In this document: piece by piece, positions 53,657 through 63,300 of the stretch | How the letters are laid out: every line of letters begins with the position of its first letter | Position numbering within the stretch: the stretch's first letter is position 1 | NCBI RefSeq assembly: GCF_000758705.1 | Contig: NZ_CP009287.1 | Span: 4,464,001-4,528,000, forward strand | Source: Paenibacillus graminis | GTDB lineage: Bacteria; Bacillota; Bacilli; Paenibacillales; Paenibacillaceae | Reading direction: 5' to 3' | Length of the DNA: 64,000 nt | Translations under genes and position numbers: made by a program | The notes under the pieces: model-generated | Databases searched by the model: none | Told to the model about the DNA's origin: nothing | The model's input: the letters and a program-made list of their open reading frames with translations, nothing else

Positions 53657-55006
53657 TCAGCTTCTGATCACACCTTTCTCCCTGGCTTCACGCAGCCACT
53701 TGGGAAACTCGTTGAACAAACGGTCGTACAGCTCTTCGTCGCTGACTTCATCCAGGTCATCCAGGGCAAAAAAATCCGCATTGTCCACATATCGTCCCCG
53801 CAGATCATCCAGCTCCCGCAGCACGCCGTAATCCGCATGGCCAAGACCGACAAATTGCCAGAAAATATTGTGCTTTGAGCTGTCAATCAGCAGCTTGGAG
53901 ATCTTCGGCGTCTCGTAAATTCCGCCATCACTGAAAAATACGACGTACACCGGCAGGGTGCCCGGATCTTCCCTGGTATATTTTTTGATGATGTCTGCCA
54001 TGACAACAGGTTCATTATTGCCGATGCCAAGGCCCCCGAACATGCGCGGCCCCGGATAGGTGCGTTTCACATAGTCCTCATATCCGGCTTCACCTACACT
54101 GGGCATCCGTTTGCTTTTGGTGGCAAAAAACCAGACATCCAGCATTCCGTCATCATCCATGCTGGCGGCCACGGCAAGTATCCGTTCAAAAGCACGCTGG
54201 ACCACTCCCTTCTGGTAAAGCGCTGACATGGAACCGGACGCGTCAAAAACGACGGCTACGCGTGCTTTTTCCTGCTCCATATTCTTTTTGCGCAGTGAAA
54301 GCTTCACCTGCTGCTTGTGCAGGTCGATCTTGGTCAGGTTGAGCCTCAGCGGGGGAGCTGGCTGTGCCGGCGGCGATGCCGCCGATGCTGCTGCCGTTTC
54401 GGCGAAGGAAGCTGACAGCTCGGCAGCAGCCGCAGCCGTATGACCCGGTTCGCCTGTACTGGCAGCCTCCGCTGCCGGTTCATCCTCCACCTCCACGCCA
54501 TGGGCTTCCGCCAGCGGCTTCAGCCCGCCGTGAAAACCGCGCCCAACGGCCCGCAGCTTGAAGCCCTGTCCGTGGCGGTACAGCTCGGCAAGAACCAGGG
54601 AGGTTTCAGCCTTGCCTTCAGTCATGGCGAATACAAGCTCCGTATTCCCTGCCGCAGCACTGATCTTGCAGCCTCTGACCTCGGCAAAGGTTCCCGGCCC
54701 GTCCAGCGTCGCGGCGAACACGCATTTTTCAACACCAGAGCTCTGCAAGGCACGCAGATCGATGACAAACTCGCCGCTGTATTTATCGATCGGCTCAAAC
54801 CGCACGGCCCGCTGCGGATCTACGGGCTGGTTATAGAAAATAAAATAATCGTCCGCAGGCACCCTTCCGTCCGGTCCCACCATAAAACAGCTGAGATCCA
54901 GCTCCGCGGGGGAGCTGTTGCAGGATATTTTCACTGTCGCATTCATTGAAGCCTCATCCAGTTTGGCATTTGAGCCGCTGATCAGATTAATGATTGTCCC
55001 GTCCAT
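53657..55006 (-). CDS. TerD domain-VWA fusion protein
   Basis: 449 residues. The N-terminal ~165 are a TerD domain (INLISGSNAKLDEASMNATVKISC; FVIDLRAL), then an Ala/Pro-rich linker (~170-220), then a von Willebrand A domain with the metal-binding MIDAS motif VVFDASGSMS, a conserved Thr in KYTREDPG and an Asp in FFSDGG. TerD proteins bind calcium and belong to tellurite/stress gene sets; the VWA partner suggests protein assembly. The ATG at 55006 follows AAAGGAG; the frame extends to 55069. It lies downstream of rplY but behind a terminator. Confidence 0.9.
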   Translation of the reverse strand: MDGTIINLISGSNAKLDEASMNATVKISCNSSPAELDLSCFMVGPDGRVPADDYFIFYNQPVDPQRAVRFEPIDKYSGEFVIDLRALQSSGVEKCVFAATLDGPGTFAEVRGCKISAAAGNTELVFAMTEGKAETSLVLAELYRHGQGFKLRAVGRGFHGGLKPLAEAHGVEVEDEPAAEAASTGEPGHTAAAAAELSASFAETAAASAASPPAQPAPPLRLNLTKIDLHKQQVKLSLRKKNMEQEKARVAVVFDASGSMSALYQKGVVQRAFERILAVAASMDDDGMLDVWFFATKSKRMPSVGEAGYEDYVKRTYPGPRMFGGLGIGNNEPVVMADIIKKYTREDPGTLPVYVVFFSDGGIYETPKISKLLIDSSKHNIFWQFVGLGHADYGVLRELDDLRGRYVDNADFFALDDLDEVSDEELYDRLFNEFPKWLREAREKGVIRS

Positions 55007-55070
55007 ATGCAGTTCTCCTTTTGCTCCCAAGTTAAGGGTGTTAATCCCCATTCCGTTCCTATGCAGCAAA

Positions 55071-55109
55071 AGGAGCAGACAGCTCCCCGGAAAGGATGTG
55101 TCTGCTCCT
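55071..55109 (-). terminator. Terminator of rplY
   Basis: A perfect 11-base stem AGGAGCAGACA/TGTCTGCTCCT with only a four-base T run in the minus direction, 44 bases after the rplY stop and about 65 bases before the TerD-VWA start. Confidence 0.75.
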
Positions 55110-55152
55110 GATAGCTGCGTATATTAGTACGCTATTCAGATCGTAATACGAT

Positions 55153-55764
55153 TTATTCCTCTGTCTTCTGTTCTGCGGAAGCCTCGGAAGCTGCAGGCTC
55201 GTCCGCTTCAGCATCTGCTGGCTCTTGTGCTACAGGCGGTGCAATCCGCACAATCAGCGTATCTTCAGGGGTCAGCACTTCCCAGCCTTCATGCTTCGGC
55301 AGATCCGAAACCAGCAGCTGGTCGCCAACGTCGAGTCCGCTGATATCCACTTCAAAGGTGGCGGTCAGCTTGTCCGGCAGTGTGCGGATATCCAGCTCAT
55401 ACAATTCAACCTGCTGAATGCCGCCGCTCTTCACGCCGGCAGGATCTCCGGTGAAGTGGAAAGCCACCTTGGTATCCAGTTCAGCCTTCATGTCAATCTG
55501 GTGAAGGTCCACATGCAGCAGCTTCCGGGACAATGGCTGGCGCTGCACTTCCTGGATCACTACGTTTTTGGAGCCGGAATCCGGTAGTTCCACCTTGAGG
55601 ATGGCCCGCGGGTTTTTGCCCAGAATCTCGTTCAATGTCTTCGCATCCGCTGTAAAGGACTGGCTATCTGAACCTGCACCGTAGACGACAACCGGTACAA
55701 AGCCTTTGCTCCGCTGTGAAGAGGTCGAGCCGGATCTTTCAGTCAAACGTACTGTGGTATTCAT
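55153..55764 (-). CDS. rplY: Ribosomal protein L25 / general stress protein Ctc
   Basis: 203 residues. The N-terminal L25 domain shows VVYGAGSDSQSF and AILKVELPDSGSKNVVIQEVQR, followed by the long TL5/CTC-type beta domain (FHFTGDPAGVKSGGIQQ; LPKHEGWEVLTPEDTLIVRIAPP) and an acidic Ala/Glu tail. It binds 5S rRNA; in B. subtilis Ctc is stress-induced. ATG 55764 follows AGGAGG by nine bases; the frame extends to 55827. Its leader resembles that of the binding-protein gene at 42650. Confidence 0.94.
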   Translation of the reverse strand: MNTTVRLTERSGSTSSQRSKGFVPVVVYGAGSDSQSFTADAKTLNEILGKNPRAILKVELPDSGSKNVVIQEVQRQPLSRKLLHVDLHQIDMKAELDTKVAFHFTGDPAGVKSGGIQQVELYELDIRTLPDKLTATFEVDISGLDVGDQLLVSDLPKHEGWEVLTPEDTLIVRIAPPVAQEPADAEADEPAASEASAEQKTEE

Positions 55765-55771
55765 GATATTT

Positions 55772-55825
55772 CCTCCTAAAAGTTTTTTGAGCGATAGCAG
55801 CATTGAATAGTTCATTGTACAAAAC
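55772..55825 (-). promoter_or_regulatory. rplY leader with the shared GTTTTGTAC..CGCTCA..AACTTTTAGGAGG pattern
   Basis: It matches the leader at 42660-42710 upstream of an unrelated gene: the blocks GTTTTGTAC, CGCTCA, AAAACTTTTAGGAGG are shared, with a variable ~20-base middle. A short stem can form between the GTTTT block and the AAAAC block just upstream of the ribosome-binding site. Confidence 0.65.
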
Positions 55826-55865
55826 AAAAAAACAAGACCAATTAGAGCTGCAGGTCTAATTAGTC
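55820..55865 (-). terminator. Terminator of the oligopeptide ABC operon
   Basis: GACTAATTAGA/TCTAATTGGTC with an eight-base loop, followed by TTGTTTTTTTG in the minus direction, 100 bases beyond the oppF-like stop. Confidence 0.8.
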
Positions 55866-55965
55866 TCTTATTAAACGTATTTACCTACATTGGAATCAGT
55901 ATAGCACTGCTGATATGGCAAGTCAAAAAAAGGAAATTTTCAATTTTGAGCCGGATTTATTTGAA

Positions 55966-56931
55966 TCAAGCCAAATGACAAGCCACAAAATGTCCGCCTC
56001 CGGCATCACGGAAAACGGGGTTCTCTGCTTTGCACACCTCTACGGCAAACGGGCAGCGGGTATGAAATTTGCAGCCGGAGGGCGGATTCGCCGGGCTGGG
56101 AATATCCCCTTTCAGGACGATCCGTTCCCTTTTCAGCCTCGGAACCGGAACGGGCACCGCAGAGAGCAGAGCCTTGGTATAGGGATGCAGCGGGTTATGG
56201 AACAGCTCGTCCCGGGCAGCCGTCTCGACCATGGAACCGAGATACATGACCCCGATCCGGGAGCATAAATGCTCGACTACACTAAGATCGTGGGAGATGA
56301 ATAAATAGGCCAGGCCCTTGCTTTGCTGCAGCTTGCTGAACAGATTGATAATCTGGGCCTGGATCGACACATCCAGCGCCGATACCGGCTCATCGGCAAT
56401 GATGAGATCCGGGTTCAAAATCAGCGCCCGGGCGATTCCGATCCGCTGGCGCTGTCCGCCGGAGAATTCATGCGGGAAGCGGTCGATGTGGTACGAGGAT
56501 AACCCGCAGGCTGCTAGCGATTCCAGAACCAGCTCCCGCACTTCATGTTTGGAGCATAAACCATGGTCCAGCAGGGCTTCGCCGATCGCATCGCCTACCC
56601 GCACACGCGGATTGAGTGCGCTGTACGGGTCCTGAAAGATCAGCTGCATCCGCGGCCGCAGCAGCCGGAGCTCTGCAGGGGAGAGGCTGTGAATGTCTGC
56701 TCCTTTGAACTTCACCTCGCCGGACGTTTTCTCGGTCAAACGCAGAATCGTCCGGCCGACCGTGCTTTTGCCGCTGCCGGATTCTCCGACCAGCCCAAAG
56801 GTTTCGCCCGGCTGAAGTGTGAGGCTAATGTCATCTACGGCCTTCACATGCCCAACGGTGCGGTTCAGCAGCCCCTGGGTGACCGGAAAATATTTCTTCA
56901 GATGCCTAACCTCAAGCAGTGCGTCAGACAT
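55966..56931 (-). CDS. Oligopeptide/dipeptide ABC transporter ATPase (OppF/AppF type)
   Basis: 321 residues. Walker [10 protein letters not shown] (near 45), Q-loop, signature [11 protein letters not shown] (near 157) and Walker B LIIADEP, followed by the C-terminal oligopeptide-type extension. It powers the permease pair together with the OppD-type ATPase, whose gene it overlaps by eight bases. It is the last gene of the five-gene operon. Confidence 0.94.
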   Translation of the reverse strand: MSDALLEVRHLKKYFPVTQGLLNRTVGHVKAVDDISLTLQPGETFGLVGESGSGKSTVGRTILRLTEKTSGEVKFKGADIHSLSPAELRLLRPRMQLIFQDPYSALNPRVRVGDAIGEALLDHGLCSKHEVRELVLESLAACGLSSYHIDRFPHEFSGGQRQRIGIARALILNPDLIIADEPVSALDVSIQAQIINLFSKLQQSKGLAYLFISHDLSVVEHLCSRIGVMYLGSMVETAARDELFHNPLHPYTKALLSAVPVPVPRLKRERIVLKGDIPSPANPPSGCKFHTRCPFAVEVCKAENPVFRDAGGGHFVACHLA

Positions 56932-57907
56932 GGACTTCCGCCTCCTCGTACAGCCAGCAGGCTGTCTTTTGTCCGCCGCCCAGCTCCTTTAAGAGGGGCT
57001 GGCGGCTGCGGCAGACCGGCATACAATGCTCGCAGCGGTCATGGAAATAACAGGAGGGTTCAAGTGTAAGCGGATTTGGCACCTGACCCGGAATGGAATA
57101 CAGCTCCTCCAGGCGCTGGCCTACCACCGGCTTGGACTTCAGCAGCCCTCGGGTATATGGATGCTTGGGATGATTGAACAGCTCCACAACCCCGCCCTCT
57201 TCAACGATTTGGCCCGAATACATCACAATCACATAATCGGCCATTTCAGCAACAACTCCCAGATCATGGGTAATCAGCAGAATGGACATTCCGCCGCTTT
57301 CTTTAAATTCCCGCAGCATATCGAGAATCTGGGCCTGGATGGTCACATCGAGCGCGGTGGTCGGCTCGTCGGCAATCAGCAGCTTCGGGTTGCAGGAGAC
57401 GGCAATGGCAATCATGATCCGCTGAAGCATCCCGCCGCTTAACTCATGAGGATAGCTGCCAAAAATCTGCTCAGGGCGCGCAATGCCCACCTGCGTAATC
57501 AGCTCGATTGCCCGGATACGCGCCTGTTTCTTGGTCAGCTTCATATGCACCATCAACGGCTCCATAATCTGCTCCCCGATCTTCATGACCGGATTGAGCG
57601 ATGACATCGGCTCCTGAAAAATCATGGCGATTTCATTGCCCCGGATAGCACGCAGTGTATTCTTGTCAAGCCGCAGCAAATCTTCCCCCGCAAAATCAAT
57701 CCGCCCTCCGTTCACCTGTCCGCCTGGCGCTTCCACCAGCCCCATTATGGACATGGCAGTTACACTTTTTCCGCAGCCGGATTCACCGACAATGCAGACC
57801 GTCTCTCCTTCGCGGACCTGGAAGCTTACTTTATCCACTGCGGTCACTTTTCCTTCTTCTGTATGAAAAACGGTGTTTAGTCCTTCAATTTTCATTAAAT
57901 GCTTCAT
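56924..57907 (-). CDS. Oligopeptide/dipeptide ABC transporter ATPase (OppD/AppD type)
   Basis: 327 residues. Walker [10 protein letters not shown], signature [13 protein letters not shown], Walker B LLIADEP, and a C-terminal Cys-containing motif ([14 protein letters not shown]) of the kind seen in the oligopeptide ATPases, where the cysteines can bind a metal cluster. The chosen ATG 57907 gives [10 protein letters not shown]; an ATG four codons later is equally placed. It follows the DppC-type permease gene by 14 bases. Confidence 0.94.
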   Translation of the reverse strand: MKHLMKIEGLNTVFHTEEGKVTAVDKVSFQVREGETVCIVGESGCGKSVTAMSIMGLVEAPGGQVNGGRIDFAGEDLLRLDKNTLRAIRGNEIAMIFQEPMSSLNPVMKIGEQIMEPLMVHMKLTKKQARIRAIELITQVGIARPEQIFGSYPHELSGGMLQRIMIAIAVSCNPKLLIADEPTTALDVTIQAQILDMLREFKESGGMSILLITHDLGVVAEMADYVIVMYSGQIVEEGGVVELFNHPKHPYTRGLLKSKPVVGQRLEELYSIPGQVPNPLTLEPSCYFHDRCEHCMPVCRSRQPLLKELGGGQKTACWLYEEAEVHV

Positions 57908-57921
57908 CAGCTGCTGGCCAC

Positions 57922-58845
57922 CTACCTCTTCTGTTTGGGATCAAGCACGTCTCTGAGGCCGTCACCGAATATATTAATGGCAATCACTGTGGCAAAAATG
58001 GACAAGCCCGGAGGAATCCACAGCCATGGATGATCCTGAAAATCAATCATATTGTTCGCCGCGTCAATCATGTTGCCCCAGGTCGGCGTAGGCGGCATGA
58101 CGCCCAGCCCGAAAAAGCTGAGCACCGATTCGCTGAGAATCGCTCCGCCGATGTTCAGTGTAGCCATGACAATCAGCAGCGGGACTACATTCGGGAGCAG
58201 ATGATGGAACAGCTTCCGGCTGTCGCGCAGGCCCAGCACAACAGCAGCCTGCATAAATTCCCGTTCCCGCAGGCTGAGCATCTGCCCCCGTACCATCCGG
58301 GCAAGTCCCGGCCAATTCACAATGCTGAGCATCAGCATGACGATATACATCCGGTAGTCTGTCGGAACCTTCCATTCCGAGAGCAGCGCCCCGAAGATAA
58401 ACAGCAGCGGCAGGCCGGGTATCGTCATCAGCAGGTCGGCGATCCGCATAATAATCTGATCTGCTATGCCGCGGTAATAACCGGCAACCGCCCCCAGCAG
58501 AGCGCCAATGAACACGGACAGCACCATGGAAGCCAGACCTACAGTCAGTGAAATCCGTCCGGCCTGCATCACCCGGGTCAGGATGTCCCGGCCCAAGGCA
58601 TCGGTCCCCAGCAAATGCTGCAGGTTCGGCGCTTTGTTCATCATTGCCATATTGATTTTGTTATCCGCATAAGGCGAAAAGAACGGGCCGATAAAACATA
58701 AAGCAAACATAAACACAACCACTCCAAAACCTGCTACAGCGAGCTTGTTTTTCATCAGCCTTTTCAAAGACTGTCTGAACAGGGAGGACTTTAACCTCTG
58801 TACCTGCGGCTCGCGCAGCCCGGCCAACCTGCTGTCAACTGTCAT
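57922..58845 (-). CDS. Peptide ABC transporter permease (DppC/AppC type)
   Basis: 307 residues with six membrane helices. The N-terminal HLLGTDALGRDILTRVMQAGRISL and the EAA-like loop REREFMQAAVVLGLRDSRKLFHHLLPNVVP are the DppC patterns. It pairs with the permease encoded 15 bases upstream to form the channel. Confidence 0.94.
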   Translation of the reverse strand: MTVDSRLAGLREPQVQRLKSSLFRQSLKRLMKNKLAVAGFGVVVFMFALCFIGPFFSPYADNKINMAMMNKAPNLQHLLGTDALGRDILTRVMQAGRISLTVGLASMVLSVFIGALLGAVAGYYRGIADQIIMRIADLLMTIPGLPLLFIFGALLSEWKVPTDYRMYIVMLMLSIVNWPGLARMVRGQMLSLREREFMQAAVVLGLRDSRKLFHHLLPNVVPLLIVMATLNIGGAILSESVLSFFGLGVMPPTPTWGNMIDAANNMIDFQDHPWLWIPPGLSIFATVIAINIFGDGLRDVLDPKQKR

Positions 58846-58860
58846 AACGGCATCTCCCTC

Positions 58861-59814
58861 CTATAACCGGACGCGCGGATCGGCAACCCGGTACAGAATA
58901 TCCGAGAGCAGCGTTCCGATAACGGTCAGAATGGCAATAAACATCGTAAAGCCCATGAGCAGCGGGTAATCCCGCAGCCCGAAGGATTTCATATACAGCT
59001 GGCCGATCCCCGGCCAGTTGAAGATTTGCTCAATGATCAGCGAACCGCCGAACAGTGCCGGAAGCTCGAAGCCGACCAGGGTAATGGCCGGCAGCAGGGC
59101 ATTGCGCAGCGCATGGCGGAACAGCACCTTCCGCTCCTTCAGCCCTTTGGCCCGCGCGGTGCGGATATAGTCCTGCTTCAGCACGTCAATCATATTGCTG
59201 CGGAAATAACGGGTTAATGAACCCAGGCCAAGCAGAGTCATCACCACGACGGGAAGCGCCATATGCCGCACCACTTCCTTGAGATAGGCCATCCCCGCGG
59301 CATGGCTGCCCGTGGTAATCATCCCGCCCGGCGGGAGCCACTTCAGATCCACCGCCAGAATCTTGATCAGGAACAAGCCGATAAAAAAGGACGGCAGCGA
59401 CATTGCGGCAAAGATAGCCACCATTACCAGCGTGTCGAACCAGGAATACTGCTTATAGGCCGAGATCACGCCAACAATGACCGCAATTACCCAGGTTAGA
59501 AAGGTAGACACGGCGGCCAGCAAAAAAGAATTCCAGATATAATCGTTAAACAACTGAAGCACCGGCTTCTGCTGGGCAAGCGAATACCCGAAATCCCCGT
59601 GAAAAGCATGGTTCATCCAGATGCCGTAACGTTCCAGCACCGGCTTGTTCAAGCCGTAGATTTCCCGCAGTTCTGCTTTGCGCTCCGCAGTCAGCTTAAT
59701 ATTGCCCGTAATGAAATCGCCCGGCGTCGATGCATACAGGACGAAGATCAGCAGTGACGCCGCAAACAGAATGATGAGCATGTACAGCAGTCTTTTTGTC
59801 AGATAGGTACTCAT
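58861..59814 (-). CDS. Peptide ABC transporter permease (DppB/AppB type)
   Basis: 317 residues with six membrane helices. RLLYMLIILFAASLLIF and the loop DYIRTARAKGLKERKVLFRHALRNALLP are typical of DppB-like permeases. It follows the binding-protein gene by 60 bases and starts the permease pair. Confidence 0.94.
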   Translation of the reverse strand: MSTYLTKRLLYMLIILFAASLLIFVLYASTPGDFITGNIKLTAERKAELREIYGLNKPVLERYGIWMNHAFHGDFGYSLAQQKPVLQLFNDYIWNSFLLAAVSTFLTWVIAVIVGVISAYKQYSWFDTLVMVAIFAAMSLPSFFIGLFLIKILAVDLKWLPPGGMITTGSHAAGMAYLKEVVRHMALPVVVMTLLGLGSLTRYFRSNMIDVLKQDYIRTARAKGLKERKVLFRHALRNALLPAITLVGFELPALFGGSLIIEQIFNWPGIGQLYMKSFGLRDYPLLMGFTMFIAILTVIGTLLSDILYRVADPRVRL

Positions 59815-59874
59815 GCGCCGCTCCTTATAAGTCGTCCCCTGCCCGTTACAGCTAAGCAGGGGACGAACGTGTAG

Positions 59875-61629
59875 TTATTTCAGTGTCCACTCCGGAAGGC
59901 TGCCGGCAAGTCCGATGAACGGGCTGACGGTCAAATTTTGTATGCGCCCGTTGTAGGCATAGACTGTTTTTTTGTAGCTGGTGAAAAGTATCGGCAGTTC
60001 ATCATTGAAAAGCTGGTACAGCTCCTTGTAGACGGCTTTGCGCTGTTCAATATCGGTGGTAGCGAGCGCTTTGTTGTACAGTTCAAGAAATTTCGGATTG
60101 TCATAGTCAGTGATCTCTCCGTCAAAGAACTGCATGAACCCGTCTGCCGGATCAGTCAGCATACTGGTAGAGAAGGATACCAGATCGTAATCTCCGCCTT
60201 CTACCTTGGACACCAGCGAGTTAAAGTCGGCAAAAACCTCCGGCTGGAATTCAATACCCAGCGCTTCAAAGTTCTCCTTGGCTACAGCGATGAAAATATC
60301 GGTGTTTTTGCTTTTGGAGCCGAGATAATGGATCGTCAGCGGTTTGCCGGCTTTTTCGCGTATTCCGTTTGCGCCAACAGTCCAGCCGGCTTGATCCAGC
60401 AGCTGTTTGGCTTTTTCCGGATCATATTTGTAAGGATTGATGCCTTCCTCGGTATAGGCCCAGGAGATCGGAGAAGCCGGAATATTGGCTATGGAGCCCG
60501 CTCCCTGCGCAGCATCTACGTAAATGCTCTGGCGGTCCAGCCCGTACATAATTGCCTGTCTGACCTCTTTATCCTTCAGCTGCTCATGCTTCAGATTGAC
60601 CTGCATGTAGCCGTAGTTGCTGGGTGTATATGGAATGATGTTTACAAATCCGAGTGCTTTCAGCTTCTCAATATTTTCATCCGTGGCGCTGAAGGAGGCG
60701 TAATCGACCTCTCCGGTCTCCAGGAACTGCCACACATCGCCTTCGGAGGTTTTATAGATGAAATGCTCTGTTTTGGGTTTGCCTTTGAAGTAATTTTCAT
60801 TGGCTGTAAAGCGCACCTCCTGCCCGGGCAGGAATTTTTCCAGCTTGTAGGGGCCGTCGCCGAGCGGATGCTCGTGCAGCTTTTTGATGTATTCCAGGTG
60901 GCCGAACGTATAGTCCTTGCCGTAATAAGCTTTGGAGAGCACATTGGAGCCGAGTGTCACCAGCGCTGTAGCATTTGGTTTCTCCAATGTTACCGAGATC
61001 GTCTGCGGGTCGATGACTTTGATGCCTTCAACTGTTTTGGCCGTGCCTTCTTTATAGGCTTTGCCGCCTTTTACGTTCATGGAAGGCACAGAAGAGCCGC
61101 CGTCATAGGCTTTGTCATATTGAATGGACCAGGTAAAAGCCACATCATCCGCGGTAAGCGGCGAGCCGTCGCTGAACTTCAAGCCTTTCCGCAAGTGGAA
61201 GGTGTATGTAAGCTGATCATCCGATACATCCCAGCTCTCGGCAAGCTCGGGTGCAGGAATACCTTTGTCATCCACCGTTACGAGGGAGGCATACAGCAGG
61301 GAAGATACGTTGCCGTCATAGCCGCTCTCTTGAAAATAAGGCGTAAATGCGCCGCTGGGATCGGTCAGGCCGACAATAATCGTATCCGTGCGGTTCTGGG
61401 CGACAGCCGGAAGCTTGGATAAATCCGCTGCTGTAAAAGGCTCGCTCAGCGCACCCGCAGGCACTGGTGCCGGTGATGCCGGCGCCTCAGTTCCGGCTGT
61501 ACCCGGATCAGCAGTTGCAGACGCCGGAGTGTTGCCTGATGCAGAATTGCTGCTGTTGTCCGAGCAGGCTGCGAGCAGCATGGAACCGGCAATCAGCAGT
61601 GTAGACAATACGAGCGTACTTTTTCTCAT
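59875..61629 (-). CDS. Peptide-binding lipoprotein (SBP family 5)
   Basis: 584 residues. Lipoprotein signal with lipobox LLAAC (Cys22), a Ser/Ala/Pro-rich linker to ~75, then a family 5 binding domain ([65 protein letters not shown]). It binds peptides outside the cell for the permease/ATPase set encoded behind it, and is the first gene of the operon. Confidence 0.95.
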   Translation of the reverse strand: MRKSTLVLSTLLIAGSMLLAACSDNSSNSASGNTPASATADPGTAGTEAPASPAPVPAGALSEPFTAADLSKLPAVAQNRTDTIIVGLTDPSGAFTPYFQESGYDGNVSSLLYASLVTVDDKGIPAPELAESWDVSDDQLTYTFHLRKGLKFSDGSPLTADDVAFTWSIQYDKAYDGGSSVPSMNVKGGKAYKEGTAKTVEGIKVIDPQTISVTLEKPNATALVTLGSNVLSKAYYGKDYTFGHLEYIKKLHEHPLGDGPYKLEKFLPGQEVRFTANENYFKGKPKTEHFIYKTSEGDVWQFLETGEVDYASFSATDENIEKLKALGFVNIIPYTPSNYGYMQVNLKHEQLKDKEVRQAIMYGLDRQSIYVDAAQGAGSIANIPASPISWAYTEEGINPYKYDPEKAKQLLDQAGWTVGANGIREKAGKPLTIHYLGSKSKNTDIFIAVAKENFEALGIEFQPEVFADFNSLVSKVEGGDYDLVSFSTSMLTDPADGFMQFFDGEITDYDNPKFLELYNKALATTDIEQRKAVYKELYQLFNDELPILFTSYKKTVYAYNGRIQNLTVSPFIGLAGSLPEWTLK

Positions 61630-61708
61630 ACAATCATCTCTCTTCTCTCCAAAATGAATAAAACTTATAATTCCTACCCACTAAGTATGTTTAAGACCGA
61701 TAGTTCAC

Positions 61709-61737
61709 ATTATAGGAAAAGTTTGTGGTTCTGTAAA
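61709..61737 (-). promoter_or_regulatory. Sigma-A promoter of the peptide transporter operon
   Basis: In the minus direction TTTACA, exactly 17 bases, TATAAT; about 80 bases before the ATG. Just upstream a GTAAAGAGAGAA..TTCTCTGTAAAC pair of half-sites could be an operator. Confidence 0.8.
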
Positions 61738-61793
61738 GAGAGAACTTCACTAAATTTCTCTGTAAACAGAATTCATCCGGAAAAACCGCAGCA

Positions 61794-61833
61794 TAAAAAG
61801 CCAAAGCTTTCTCTTCTGCAGAGAATACTTTGA
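61794..61833 (-). terminator. Terminator of the ArsR-like regulator gene
   Basis: CAAAGtaTTCTCTgcagAAGAGAAaGCTTTG then GCTTTTT in the minus direction, about 27 bases after the stop. Confidence 0.75.
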
Positions 61834-61860
61834 CTTGTTATGATGCCGGAGGGCCGGAAG

Positions 61861-62763
61861 TTATTGCAAATATTCAAGCAGCTGCTCATTCATCCGGTGG
61901 ATTCCTTCCAGGCGCAGACTATAGGCGGTAACGTTCTCCCCTTCGATGTAGGCATGAAGGAGGCCCGCACATCGGAGGCTGAAAAGATGGTCATGAACAA
62001 TCCCCTTGGAGATTCCGGCCTGCCTGGCGATTTCGGTAAAGGTTTTGCGCCCGCCGCCAAGCGATTGGAGGATCTTCAGACGGCTCTTCTCCCCCAGGCT
62101 GCGCAGAGTCCTGTACATCGAAGGCGATATTTCTTCATCCGTTACTGAGACTCTCGCCGCATAATGGCATATTGTCAGCGGACCGAAGCTGTAGATAATA
62201 TTGGCAGGCTGAAAATGAAACTGCGGAATCAGCACCAGCTTGCGCAGTCCGTCTCCCGGCAGAAAATAAAAACCGTTCGTTGTCCTGTTCACAAAATCGG
62301 ATACTGCTTTCTTGTCCGCTTCCAGTCTCTGCTTGTCCGCATGCTGCCGCAGTTTGCCGATGATCTCAGGGCTAGTGCCCCTGAAATACTGCCGGTTCCA
62401 CTCGGACAGCAGAAAGTGCATACGGCTGCGGAAATGATCCATCTGCACCGGGAACACGCTGACGTATTCCGCAAGCGTCTCATAAATCTCTCCTACCGGC
62501 AAGCGCTCCAGCCAGTCCAGGACAATGTCTACGCTTTCCTTCACAGGACACTGATAGATCAGCAGATTCAGCAGCTTCCAGTCATTGCCGAGCTCCGTCT
62601 CCTCCAGAGCGGACAACAGCTCCGGGCTAAGCTTGCCCGCTACTTCAGCAGACCAGGAGGTGCCCAGATCCATCTTTTTATTGGATTTCTTGCATATAAA
62701 CGTATGTATGCTGCTCACTAATTCATATACCGGCTCAAACTCAATCTCAACCTCATATTCCAT
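61861..62763 (-). CDS. Regulator with DUF5937-like N-terminus and C-terminal ArsR-type helix-turn-helix
   Basis: 300 residues. The last ~80 form a winged helix: SLGEKSRLKILQSLGGGRKTFTEIARQAGISKGIVHDHLFSLRCAGLLHAY, an ArsR-like pattern. The larger N-terminal part resembles the DUF5937-type regulators found beside transporters. It lies upstream of the peptide transporter operon on the same strand, separated by a terminator and the operon's own promoter, so control of the operon is plausible but unproven. ATG 62763 is chosen over 62769 as AGGGGG is seven bases away. Confidence 0.85.
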   Translation of the reverse strand: MEYEVEIEFEPVYELVSSIHTFICKKSNKKMDLGTSWSAEVAGKLSPELLSALEETELGNDWKLLNLLIYQCPVKESVDIVLDWLERLPVGEIYETLAEYVSVFPVQMDHFRSRMHFLLSEWNRQYFRGTSPEIIGKLRQHADKQRLEADKKAVSDFVNRTTNGFYFLPGDGLRKLVLIPQFHFQPANIIYSFGPLTICHYAARVSVTDEEISPSMYRTLRSLGEKSRLKILQSLGGGRKTFTEIARQAGISKGIVHDHLFSLRCAGLLHAYIEGENVTAYSLRLEGIHRMNEQLLEYLQ

Positions 62764-62814
62764 GGCCATTCCCCCTGATGCAACTTCTATTCATCACAGC
62801 GATAGTGTTTTAAT

Positions 62815-62842
62815 ATTATGGCATTTCACGGAGCATACGCAA
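62815..62842 (-). promoter_or_regulatory. Promoter of the ArsR-like regulator gene
   Basis: In the minus direction TTGCGT, 16 bases, CATAAT; about 50 bases before the ATG. Confidence 0.5.
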
Positions 62843-62975
62843 GTTATTCTAAATCACCTTACTTATCCAGTTATACAGATGCGGCTTAATTACAATCTAC
62901 TGCAAGTTCGCCTTCTCGCTTTTTCCAGATCAGGGTAGTAAAATATAGTCACTATATTAGATTGGAGTGAAGAAT

Positions 62976-63257
62976 ATGGAATCGATTGAACAGGGAGAAG
63001 GAAGATTTTATATAGCTGGTGACGGTAAGGACCTTGCCGAGATTACATACAGAACGGATGAAGCAACGGGAAATTGGGTTATCGACCATACCTTTGTCTC
63101 AGAAGATCTGCGCGGCCAAGGTGCCGGTGAGAAGCTCGTGCGGGCGGTTGTGGATAAAGCCCGGGCAGAGCAGGTTAAGATTGTGCCCCAATGCCCTTAT
63201 GCTGCCCATCAGTTCAAGAAGCATGAGGAATACGGGGATGTGCTCAGCAGCAGCTGA
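62976..63257 (+). CDS. Small YjdJ-type GNAT N-acetyltransferase-like protein
   Basis: 93 residues, the short YjdJ-type (N-acetyltransferase-related) fold: VIDHTFVSEDLRGQGAGEKLVRAVVDKARA carries the acetyl-CoA loop RGQGAG, and the end KIVPQCPYAAHQFKKHEEY is characteristic of this short family. ATG 62976 follows TGGAGTG; the frame extends to 62967. A second acetyltransferase gene follows. Confidence 0.9.
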   Translation: MESIEQGEGRFYIAGDGKDLAEITYRTDEATGNWVIDHTFVSEDLRGQGAGEKLVRAVVDKARAEQVKIVPQCPYAAHQFKKHEEYGDVLSSS

Positions 63258-63300
63258 GAATGGTCTATAGGACCATAGTAACTTTTAGGAGGATATGCGT

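Noticed and set aside
59938..61422. 494-residue plus-strand frame opposite the peptide-binding protein gene
   Set aside because: Antisense shadow; the minus strand has signal peptide, lipobox and family motifs.
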